Assembly: GCA_035995985.1 (NCBI GenBank)
Contig: DASYJY010000211.1
Span: forward strand, 1 to 61,103
DNA: 61,103 nucleotides
From: JADGNZ01 sp035995985
GTDB lineage: Bacteria; Acidobacteriota; Thermoanaerobaculia; Gp7-AA8
Direction of reading: 5' to 3'
Positions 6,395 through 13,234 of this stretch are shown in pieces; positions within the stretch are counted from its first letter, which is position 1, and each line of letters opens with the position of its first letter. A program made the translations under genes and the position numbers. The notes beneath the pieces are model-generated. The model did not search any database and was not told the origin of the DNA. It was given only the letters and a program-made list of their open reading frames with translations.

Positions 6395-6685
6395 ATGAAC
6401 CCGCCGCGAATCGAAACCGTAACGATCGTTACTCCCGAACATGGTCAAGCCTTCGCGAAAGGCTGGTACGACTCCGACGGGATGATGACGGCCTGCTACA
6501 ACACCGGCATCATGACGTGGCCGGACGGAACGCTTGAGGATCACGCGGCGCTGGATCACTTCCACGACCTAGAGGACGAAATCCTCCACGAAGTTTTCGA
6601 GGCGACGAAGCAAGCCATCGCGGAGGCATTTGTGAAAGCGGCGAATGCCGTGCTAGACCGCGAACGAGAAAGGCACGATGCCTGA
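6395..6685 (+). CDS. Hypothetical cargo protein
   Basis: The 96-residue acidic product begins one base after the previous stop. Its N-terminal half looks like beta strands (RIETVTIVTPEHGQAFAKGW, then YNTGIMTWPDGTLEDH), and the C-terminal half is a long helix (EDEILHEVFEATKQAIAEAF). The last eight bases overlap the next gene. No family is recognised; the compact position between coupled genes supports it being a real gene. Confidence 0.5.
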   Translation: MNPPRIETVTIVTPEHGQAFAKGWYDSDGMMTACYNTGIMTWPDGTLEDHAALDHFHDLEDEILHEVFEATKQAIAEAFVKAANAVLDRERERHDA

Positions 6686-6974
6686 CCTAGCCGACTGGCG
6701 CGAACGTCTCCGGGAGGCAATCCAACGATCAGGCAAGAAGCACTACTTGATCGCCGAGGATGCCGGAGTCACGCGGGCGACCCTAAGCCGCATCCTCACC
6801 GGAGCGCACTCGCAACCGAAGTTCGAAACGATCCTGCGCATTGCTCACGCGGCAGGAGAGAACGTCGGCTACTTGGCGGGGGAGCGAGGGTTCAGCCTTT
6901 CGAGCGAACAGCGGGTAAGGGTGCAAGCGGCAGCGGTGATCCTGATTGACTTGACCCGCCATTACCCACTATGA
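6678..6974 (+). CDS. XRE-family regulator
   Basis: The 98-residue protein has an HTH at about 8-60: WRERLREAIQRSGKKHYLIA, then GVTRATLSRILTGAHSQPKF and TILRIAHAAGENVGYLAGE. The ending (RVRVQAAAVILIDLTRHYP) is helical. It overlaps the gene before it by eight bases and is the last gene of the element, its stop lying seven bases before the right inverted repeat. With 5490 and 5792 it makes three HTH regulators in 1.5 kb, an unusually heavy control load for one small transposon. Confidence 0.8.
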   Translation: MPDLADWRERLREAIQRSGKKHYLIAEDAGVTRATLSRILTGAHSQPKFETILRIAHAAGENVGYLAGERGFSLSSEQRVRVQAAAVILIDLTRHYPL

Positions 6975-6981
6975 CCCGCAA

Positions 6982-7015
6982 TGTTACAAACGACGCGTCA
7001 AACTAGACCACTACC
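6982..7015 (-). repeat. Right terminal inverted repeat (34 bp)
   Basis: This is the reverse complement of 1779-1812 with two mismatches. The outer end CTACC at 7011-7015 is followed at once by the direct duplication AGAAAACC. Confidence 0.88.
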
Positions 7016-7023
7016 AGAAAACC
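7016..7023. repeat. Right 8-bp target site duplication
   Basis: AGAAAACC repeats the bases at 1771-1778. Directly beyond it, 7024-7064 contains two degenerate 20-21 bp units of the minisatellite, including the perfect dyad GAAGCAT-GA-ATGCTTC at 7044-7059. Confidence 0.88.
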
Positions 7024-7157
7024 AAGCATGAATGGCTCGAAATGAAGCATGAATGCTTCGAATGCGGTAAGTCTGCGTCCGTCTGCCCATGAATCAGGTA
7101 CACAGGCGCTGGCGGCCGTGGCGCCGACGCCGCATCGCCTGATGGCATACTCAGTTC

Positions 7158-8120
7158 ATGAAACGCCTCGCCATCGCCCTCCTCTTCGCCGCCCTGTCCG
7201 TCCGCGCCGACACCCTGCTCATCCTCAATAAATCGGACGCCACGCTGCAGTTTGTCGATGCGGCTTCCTTCGAGACCCTCGGCACCGTTGCTACCGGCGA
7301 AGGGCCGCATGAGGTGGCGGTGTCGGATGACGGGAAGATTGCTGTCGTCGCTAATTACGGGACGGGGCCGAATCCGGGGACGACGCTTTCGGTCATCGAC
7401 GTGAACGCGCGGAAGCAGTTGCGGCGGTTTGCGTTGCCGGGTTTGCTGCGGCCGCATGGGATCGCCGCGGTTGCGTCGCGGTTCTGGTTTACGGCGGAGG
7501 GGAGTCGGGTGGTGGCGCGGTATGACGCGGGGACGAATGCGATTGATTTCATCGGCGGGAGTGGCGCCGAGGTTTCGCACATGATCGTCGTCGCGACGGG
7601 GGAGAAGACGCTTTACACCGCGAACATCGGGTCGAACAGCGTCACCGTTTTTGATCTCAGCAACTCGCCTCGCAGCATCGTGCTGAAACAGATTCCGGTG
7701 GTGCAGGGGCCGGAGGGGATCGATCTTGCGCCTGACGGGTCGGAGCTGTGGGTGGCGTCGCGCGTGGCGAACGGGGGGATCTCGATCATCGATCCGAAGT
7801 CGCGCACGGTTGCGCAGACGCTGCCGACGACGACGAAGCTGGCCAATCGCGTGAAGTTCACGATCGACGGGAAGTTCGTGCTGGTGTCTGATGCAGGCGC
7901 GAACGTGCTGCTGGTTTACGACGCGGCGACGAAGGAGATCATCAAGTCGGTGGATATGGCCGAGGGGCCGTCGGGCATTTTGATGGCACCGGATGGGAAG
8001 CGGGCGTTCGTGGCCTGCGCGGGCGCGAAGAAGGTGGCGGTGGTGGATACGGCTTCCTTCTCGGTCGTGCATGAGATCGAGACTGGGAATGTGCCGGATG
8101 GGTTGGGGTTCGCGCGTTAG
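7158..8120 (+). CDS. Secreted YVTN/YncE-type beta-propeller protein
   Basis: The 320-residue protein has a signal peptide (MKRLAIALLFAALSVRADT) and then seven-bladed-propeller style repeats of about 42 residues. Each repeat carries a turn such as GPHEVAVSDDGKIAVVAN, GPEGIDLAPDGSELWVAS or GPSGILMAPDGKRAFVACAG, followed by a V-D-x-A strand. The family covers periplasmic or extracellular binding proteins of mostly unknown ligand. It stands alone, 33 bp upstream of the methyltransferase and in the same direction, and resembles no propeller enzyme with visible catalytic residues. Confidence 0.85.
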   Translation: MKRLAIALLFAALSVRADTLLILNKSDATLQFVDAASFETLGTVATGEGPHEVAVSDDGKIAVVANYGTGPNPGTTLSVIDVNARKQLRRFALPGLLRPHGIAAVASRFWFTAEGSRVVARYDAGTNAIDFIGGSGAEVSHMIVVATGEKTLYTANIGSNSVTVFDLSNSPRSIVLKQIPVVQGPEGIDLAPDGSELWVASRVANGGISIIDPKSRTVAQTLPTTTKLANRVKFTIDGKFVLVSDAGANVLLVYDAATKEIIKSVDMAEGPSGILMAPDGKRAFVACAGAKKVAVVDTASFSVVHEIETGNVPDGLGFAR

Positions 8121-8153
8121 TCACGCGGAGTCGCGGGGGCGCGGAGAAAGGCG

Positions 8154-9056
8154 ATGCTTGAAACTCACCGCGGGCTTCTGCAGGACACTGGCCGGACGAA
8201 TGCGTTTCGCGACGCGATCCGGCGCTGCGTTACCTCCGATTCCGTCGTGCTCGATCTCGGGACCGGCTCGGGCATCCTGTCGTTTTTTGCGTGCGAAGCG
8301 GGGGCGCGGCGGGTGTTTGCCGTGGATGCGACGCATAGCGCCGATCTCGCGTCATTTCTGTCGCGTCATCTCGGCTTCGCCGATCGCATCCACGTGATCC
8401 ACGATCGCTCGACGAACATCGAGCTGCCGGAGCGGGCGAACGTGCTCGTCACCGAGACGCTCGGCGCGTTTGGATTCAATGAGCAGATTCTCAGCAGCGT
8501 CATCGATGCGCGGGCGCGGCTGCTGACGGCGGATGCGGTGATCATCCCGCGGAGCATCGACCTCTATCTCGTGCCGGTCGACGACGCCTCGATTTACGAA
8601 CGCCGCGTGAACTGGTGGAACGGGAAGCCCTACGGATTCGACTTCTCGCCGCTGTCCGTTTTCGCGTCGAACAACGTGTTCGTCGGAAGCGTTGGCAGCG
8701 CCTCGTTCCTCGCGCCGCCTGCGCGCGTGATCGCGGTCGATCTCGCCACGATCGAATCCGCCGACGTCTCTGGCGGCGCGCAATTCAAGGCAGCGCGCGC
8801 AGGCGTGACATACGGATTCGCCGGCTGGTTCCGCGCCACGCTCGCGGACGGAATCGAGCTATCGAATGAAGCGCCCGGCTCGCATTGGGACCGCGTCTTT
8901 CTGCCTCTGCAGTCGCCGATTGCTGTCGAAGCCGGAACGCCGATCGACGTCGAACTCGAATCGCACGACGGACTCTCGTGGCGCTGGAAAGGCACTGTCG
9001 ATGATGCGGCCTTCGATCAGATGACGCCTCTTTCATCGCCGCCCTGCCGCCTTTAG
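8154..9056 (+). CDS. PRMT-like class I SAM-dependent methyltransferase
   Basis: The 300-residue protein follows the architecture of protein arginine methyltransferases. An N-terminal helix MLETHRGLLQDTGRTNAFRD is equivalent to the PRMT helix X/Y region. SAM motif I is VVLDLGTGSGILSFFACEAG, followed by the acidic FAVDATHSA. Then comes VTETLGAFGFNEQIL, which sits where PRMTs have the double-E loop (SExMGxxLxxE). The C-terminal half is beta-barrel-like (WFRATLADGIELSNEAPGSH with HWDRVFLPL), also as in PRMTs. The substrate is unknown. The reading from motif order is strong; that it methylates arginine is inference, because the second loop residue differs. Confidence 0.75.
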   Translation: MLETHRGLLQDTGRTNAFRDAIRRCVTSDSVVLDLGTGSGILSFFACEAGARRVFAVDATHSADLASFLSRHLGFADRIHVIHDRSTNIELPERANVLVTETLGAFGFNEQILSSVIDARARLLTADAVIIPRSIDLYLVPVDDASIYERRVNWWNGKPYGFDFSPLSVFASNNVFVGSVGSASFLAPPARVIAVDLATIESADVSGGAQFKAARAGVTYGFAGWFRATLADGIELSNEAPGSHWDRVFLPLQSPIAVEAGTPIDVELESHDGLSWRWKGTVDDAAFDQMTPLSSPPCRL

Positions 9057-9069
9057 CAACTCTTAATGC

Positions 9070-11043
9070 GTGTGCGAATCGGGCGGGTCATACACTCCGC
9101 GGTTGCGCTGTCGTTGCATTGATCGGCGCGGGGGGAACGGTCTGGGTCCGGAACATCACACACGCGAAGAACCAACCGGCCGCCGCCTTTTTTCACTTTC
9201 GCTGCTCGCCCTCGGCATCGTCTACGGCGACATCGGCACCAGCCCGCTGTACGCCATGCGCGAATGCTTCTACGGCGCGCATCCTGTCGCGCTCACGCGG
9301 CCGAACATCCTTGGTGTTCTCTCGCTGATCTTCTGGTCGCTCGTGGTCGTGGTGATGATCAAGTACCACATCTACGTGCTGCGCTTCGACAACCGAGGGG
9401 AAGGCGGAATCCTCGCGCTGATGGGGCTCGTCGGGATGGACAAATCGCGCCGCGCCGCCGTTCGCTCGACGCTCGTCGTCCTCGGCGTTTTCGGCGCGGC
9501 GCTGCTCTACGGCGACGGCATGATCACGCCGGCGATCTCGGTGCTCAGCGCCGTCGAAGGGCTCGAGATTGCGACGCCATTTTTCAAACCGTACGTCATC
9601 CCGCTGACGATCGTCATCCTCATCCTGTTGTTCTTTTTCCAACGCCGAGGAACGGCGGGGGTGGGTGCCGTCTTCGGTCCGATCATGCTGGTGTGGTTCT
9701 CGACGCTGGCGCTGATGGGAATCCGCGGAATCCTGTGGCAGCCGTCGGTGCTGCTGGCGCTGAATCCGATGCACGCGATCCGCTTTTTCATCGCTAACGG
9801 CATGCACGGATTCCTCGTCCTCGGCGCGGTCTTCCTCGTCACCACCGGCGGCGAAGCGCTCTACGCCGACCTCGGGCACTTCGGCGAGAAACCGATCCAG
9901 GTGGATTGGTTCAGCATCGTCGGCCCGTCGCTCGTCCTCCACTACTTCGGCCAGGGCGCGTTGCTGATTCGCGATCCGGGCGCGGCGCACAACCCGTTCT
10001 ATCTGCTCGCGCCGAAATGGGCGCTCTATCCGCTGGTGATCCTGGCGACGATGGCGACGGTCATTGCCTCACAGGCGATCATCTCCGGCGTTTTCTCGCT
10101 GACGCGGCAAGCGATCCAGCTCGGCTACCTGCCGCGGATGGAGATCGTCCACACGTCGCGCGCGGAGATCGGGCAGGTCTACATCCCCTCGGTCAATTGG
10201 GCGCTGATGTTCTGCACGATCGCGCTGGTGATCGGCTTCCGCAGCTCGACGAACCTGGCGGGCGCGTACGGCCTGGCGGTCAGCACGACGATGATCATCA
10301 CCACGATCCTTGCTTACGTCGTGGCGCGCGATCTCCTCGGCTGGAGCGTTCCGTTCGCAGCGATGATCACCGCGGCGTTTCTCATCGCCGACGTAGCGTT
10401 CCTCGGTGCGAACCTGGCCAAGATCGCCGAGGGCGGCTGGTTCCCGCTGCTCGTCGCGTCGATCGTCTTCCTGATCATGACCACGTGGCGGCGCGGCCGG
10501 CAGATCCTCACCGAACGTCTGCGCGATGGCGCGCTGTCCCCCGAGGATTTCGTGACGTCGATTCGCGGCCATGCGCCGGTGCGCGTCCCCGGAACGGCCG
10601 TCTTCATGCACCGATCAGGAGGCGTGATTCCGCCCGCGCTGCTGCACAGCCTCAAGCACTACAAAGCGCTGCACAAACAGGTGATGCTGCTGACGGTGAT
10701 GACCGAGGAGGTGTCGCATCTGAATGATGACGAGCGCCTGCTCATCGAGACCCTCGGCGAAGGCATTTTCCGCATCACCTGCCGCTACGGCTACATGGAA
10801 GAAGCAGACATCCCCGCGCTGCTCGAACGCGTCAGCCGCGAGCTTCACGTCGCGATCCCGCCGATGGACACGACCTACTTCCTCGGCCGCGAAACGCTGA
10901 TCGTGACGTCGCGTGAAAGCGGCATGGCCACGTGGCGCGAAAAACTCTTCGCCTCGATGATGCGCAACGCGGAAAGCGCCGCGCGCTTTTTCCGGCTCCC
11001 GCCGAATCGGGTGGTGGAGCTGGGCGCGCAAATCGAGTTTTAG
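9070..11043 (+). CDS. kup: Low-affinity potassium transporter Kup
   Basis: The product, 657 residues from GTG 9070, is a little longer than E. coli Kup (622). The first 35 residues are not Kup-like, so the true start may be the TTG at 9103 or later. The conserved entry motif ALGIVYGDIGTSPLYAMREC is present, then about 12 membrane helices to residue 470, including DNRGEGGILALMGL and YGDGMITPAISVLSAVEGLE. A cytoplasmic C-terminus with the HYKALHKQVMLLTVM region follows. Kup is a proton-coupled K+ importer in the inner membrane. It faces the kdp operon, so both K+ systems are neighbours. An 84-bp piece of its 3' end is duplicated downstream. Confidence 0.93.
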   Translation: MCESGGSYTPRLRCRCIDRRGGNGLGPEHHTREEPTGRRLFSLSLLALGIVYGDIGTSPLYAMRECFYGAHPVALTRPNILGVLSLIFWSLVVVVMIKYHIYVLRFDNRGEGGILALMGLVGMDKSRRAAVRSTLVVLGVFGAALLYGDGMITPAISVLSAVEGLEIATPFFKPYVIPLTIVILILLFFFQRRGTAGVGAVFGPIMLVWFSTLALMGIRGILWQPSVLLALNPMHAIRFFIANGMHGFLVLGAVFLVTTGGEALYADLGHFGEKPIQVDWFSIVGPSLVLHYFGQGALLIRDPGAAHNPFYLLAPKWALYPLVILATMATVIASQAIISGVFSLTRQAIQLGYLPRMEIVHTSRAEIGQVYIPSVNWALMFCTIALVIGFRSSTNLAGAYGLAVSTTMIITTILAYVVARDLLGWSVPFAAMITAAFLIADVAFLGANLAKIAEGGWFPLLVASIVFLIMTTWRRGRQILTERLRDGALSPEDFVTSIRGHAPVRVPGTAVFMHRSGGVIPPALLHSLKHYKALHKQVMLLTVMTEEVSHLNDDERLLIETLGEGIFRITCRYGYMEEADIPALLERVSRELHVAIPPMDTTYFLGRETLIVTSRESGMATWREKLFASMMRNAESAARFFRLPPNRVVELGAQIEF

Positions 11044-11114
11044 CGTCAATAGAAATCGCGTGACAGACGCAGCGTCGGACTGGCGAGTCCGACTTACGTT
11101 GTCACGCGATTGCG

Positions 11115-11174
11115 TTAGAAACCTAGCAAGAGTGCGAGCAGAGCAGTCAGGTGTCCGTTGCCCCATGGATACAT
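11115..11174 (-). CDS. 19-aa hydrophobic mini-protein with strong RBS
   Basis: A short minus-strand frame, MYPWGNGHLTALLALLLGF, is preceded by AAAGGAG six bases ahead of the ATG at 11174, one of the best Shine-Dalgarno sequences in the window. The C-terminal two thirds form a hydrophobic helix. It lies about 360 bp downstream of the kdpD-like gene on the same strand and 71 bp past kup on the opposite strand. It could be a tiny membrane regulator of potassium transport, but the role is inference from location; a chance frame cannot be excluded. Confidence 0.4.
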   Translation of the reverse strand: MYPWGNGHLTALLALLLGF

Positions 11175-11337
11175 AGGATTCTCCTTTCGCTACATCGTCG
11201 GTCGCGCGCACATTTCTGGTGTCGGCATTCAGGAAACGATCGGGATCAGAGCGGTGACGATGCTCTACACGCGCCGCTTACTCGGCCGTATGCGGCTTGA
11301 GTCTCAAAACTCGATCTGGGTCCGCACGTTCGAGCCT

Positions 11338-11421
11338 CGATGCGCAACGCGGAGAGCGCGGCGCGCTCCTTCCGGCTCCCGCCGAACGGGTGGCGGAGCT
11401 GTGCGCGCAGATCGAGTTTTA
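11338..11421 (+). pseudogene. Duplicated fragment of the kup 3' end
   Basis: This stretch repeats the last 84 or so bases of kup (10963-11043) with about a dozen changes and one small deletion, up to and including the shared GATCGAGTTTTAG ending. A shorter inverted piece of the same ending (CTCAAAACTCGATCTGGGT) lies at about 11301-11319. It is most simply the remnant of a second, tandem kup copy. The rest of 11044-11536 contains only the 19-aa frame and the hairpin at 11480. Confidence 0.75.
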
Positions 11422-11479
11422 GGTCTGTGTCGTCGAAGCGCGTGATGCCTCGGTGGCGTAGCCATCGTAAGAACCGTAG

Positions 11480-11498
11480 CCCACGCTTCAAGCGTGGG
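11480..11498. terminator. Possible terminator hairpin after the kdp operon
   Basis: CCCACGCTTCAAGCGTGGG folds into a 7-bp GC-rich stem with a five-base loop, 39 bp past the stop of the kdpD-like gene. There is no T-run on the minus strand, so this may also be a dispersed palindrome. Confidence 0.4.
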
Positions 11499-11536
11499 AA
11501 AACCGACGCACGTCGAATTGGGTCCTTGCCAACCAA

Positions 11537-12646
11537 TCAAACATCAACGATGACGATGTCGAAACCGCGTCCGCGTTCGAGCAGACGGTGAACGGTGCTG
11601 GGGACGACGCGGCTCACTAATCCCGATCGCGTGGGGCGGCCGACTACGAGCATGGTAATGCCTTCGGCCTTCGCGAAGTCGAGTAGCGCGCCGGCGACGT
11701 CCTCGGATTCGCGTGTGATGACGGTGGCGCCCAGGGCGATCGCGAGTTGCACGTTCTCGGAAAGTTTGCGGTGCTGCTCGGCGCTGATGTTCTCGGGATG
11801 CGCGCGGCGCTGGCGGACGTAGACGGCGTACCAGCGCGTGTTCATGCGGCCGGCCAGACGTGAGGCGCGCAGGACGAGCGGGCGGGCGATTTCGGGCTCG
11901 AACGGGACGGCGACGGCGAGGCGCAATTCGCCGTTTGCGCGGCCGGAGAATGTTGCGGTCTGCAGCAGCGCGAGCTCGCGAAGGCGCGTCAGCATCTCCG
12001 TGCGGAAGAAGTTTTCCAGCGCGCGCGAGGCTTGGTCGGGCGGATAAATCTTTCCCTGCCGAAGGCGCTCCTGCAGTTCGGCGACGGGCAGGTCGACGAG
12101 CACCACCGAGTCGGCTTCACGGACGATGCGGTCCGGGACGCGTTCGCGGATCTCGATTCCGGTGGCGGAGTGGACGACGTCCTGCACGCCCTCGAGATGC
12201 TGAACGTTCAGCGCGGTCATCACAGAGATGCCGGCGCCGAGGATATCTTCGACATCCTGCCAGCGCTTCTCGTTTTTCGAATCGGGCGCGTTCGTGTGCG
12301 CCAGCTCGTCGACGACAACGACGTCGGGGCGACGAGCCAGAATTGCGGCGAGATCCATCTCCTCGATCGTGACGCTGCGATAGGCGAATCGGGCGCGTGG
12401 GATCACTTCGAGATCGGCGATGCGCGCGGCGGTTTCCTTTCGTCCGTGCGTTTCGACGAGGCCGACAACGATGTCGATGCCGGCGCGGCGCATGGTGTGC
12501 GCGTCCTCGAGCATGCGCATCGTTTTGCCTACGCCGGCGGCCATGCCGAGGTAAATCTTGAGACGTCCGCGGCCGCTGCTGTCGGTACGCGTGAGGCGCA
12601 GCAACTCGTCAGGATCGGGACGGACGTCTCCGTTTGTGCGGACCAT
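11537..12646 (-). CDS. kdpD: Truncated KdpD: sensor domains without a kinase
   Basis: At 369 residues this is under half of a full KdpD (about 890). It keeps the N-terminal KdpD domain with a P-loop (RLKIYLGMAAGVGKTMRMLE), VVGLVETHGRKET and the VVVDELAHTNAPDSKN Walker B-like motif. A universal-stress-type domain follows from about residue 240 (LRLAVAVPFEPEIARP to the end). The four membrane helices, histidine kinase and ATPase domains are absent, and no kdpE is nearby. It lies 12 bp after kdpC in the operon. Short KdpD proteins are known from other bacteria; they may sense K+ or nucleotides and act through a partner, which is inference here. Confidence 0.85.
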   Translation of the reverse strand: MVRTNGDVRPDPDELLRLTRTDSSGRGRLKIYLGMAAGVGKTMRMLEDAHTMRRAGIDIVVGLVETHGRKETAARIADLEVIPRARFAYRSVTIEEMDLAAILARRPDVVVVDELAHTNAPDSKNEKRWQDVEDILGAGISVMTALNVQHLEGVQDVVHSATGIEIRERVPDRIVREADSVVLVDLPVAELQERLRQGKIYPPDQASRALENFFRTEMLTRLRELALLQTATFSGRANGELRLAVAVPFEPEIARPLVLRASRLAGRMNTRWYAVYVRQRRAHPENISAEQHRKLSENVQLAIALGATVITRESEDVAGALLDFAKAEGITMLVVGRPTRSGLVSRVVPSTVHRLLERGRGFDIVIVDV

Positions 12647-12658
12647 GCGTGCGTGAAT

Positions 12659-13222
12659 CTATTTCACGGCGGCGTCCATGAGGTCGAGATTCAGCAGCAG
12701 CACGTTCACGCGCGGCTCGCCGTAGATGCCGAGGAAGCGGCCTTCGGTGCGATGTTGAATCAGCGCCGCCACGCGCGAGGGTGGCAGTGAATTCTCACGC
12801 GCGACACGCGCCGCCTGCGATTGCGCGTTCGCAATGGAGATGTGCGGATCGACGCCGGAGCATGACGCGGTCACGGCATCCGCGGGGATTCCGCCGGCCG
12901 GTTTCATATCCGCGTACTTCGTGGTGCGGTCGGTGATGGCGTCGAGCAGTTTCTTTGACGTCGGACCCCAGTTCGTTCCGCCGCTCGCGCTCGGATCGTA
13001 GTTGCTGCTCGACGGACGTCCGTGAAAGAAGCGCGCGCCGGCGAAGTTCTGGCCGATGAGCGAGGAGCCGATCACCTTTCCATCGCGCGTGATGAGCGAG
13101 CCGTTCGCTTGGTGGTAAAAAAACGTCTGACCGATTCCCCAGACCGCGAGCGGATAGAGGCCGCAGGTGATCACGAGCAGGACGATCGTGATGCGAATCG
13201 AAATCTTGATGTGTTCGAGCAT
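12659..13222 (-). CDS. kdpC: K+-transporting ATPase KdpC subunit
   Basis: The 187-residue subunit starts at ATG 13222, eight bases after AGGAG; the GTG at 13231 is too close to that site. One N-terminal membrane helix (SIRITIVLLVITCGLYPLAV) is followed by a periplasmic-side domain with the family motifs GQNFAGARFFHGRPSS, YDPSASGGTNWGPTS, GSSLIGQ and the C-terminal NVLLLNLDL. KdpC holds the KdpA-KdpB complex together and helps nucleotide binding. It sits between kdpB (12 bp upstream) and the short kdpD. Confidence 0.95.
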   Translation of the reverse strand: MLEHIKISIRITIVLLVITCGLYPLAVWGIGQTFFYHQANGSLITRDGKVIGSSLIGQNFAGARFFHGRPSSSNYDPSASGGTNWGPTSKKLLDAITDRTTKYADMKPAGGIPADAVTASCSGVDPHISIANAQSQAARVARENSLPPSRVAALIQHRTEGRFLGIYGEPRVNVLLLNLDLMDAAVK

Positions 13223-13234
13223 CGTATTCACTCC

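Larger units (their letters stand above)
1779..7015. mobile_element. 5.2-kb IS1-type transposon with cargo, apparently intact
   Basis: The element is bounded by 34-bp inverted repeats (1779-1812 and 6982-7015, 32 of 34 matching) and flanked by an 8-bp direct duplication, the mark of a transposition event without later end decay. It holds one DDE transposase of IS1 type. IS1 elements commonly make 8-9 bp duplications and many of their ends begin GGT, which fits. Cargo genes are a membrane GAF protein plus small membrane protein, a tRNA gene, a winged-helix-like protein, a KGG-type small protein, an XRE repressor and four further small genes of which at least two are HTH proteins. Removing the element rejoins a degenerate 21-bp repeat tract. 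Confidence 0.85.

Noticed and set aside
9193..9990. Highly charged antisense frames opposite kup
   Set aside because: His/Arg/Asp-rich composition is the usual antisense product of GC-rich membrane-protein genes.
11115..11174. 19-aa frame as a second kdpF
   Set aside because: It lacks the KdpF charged tail and is far from kdpA; a true kdpF is present at 16974-17063.
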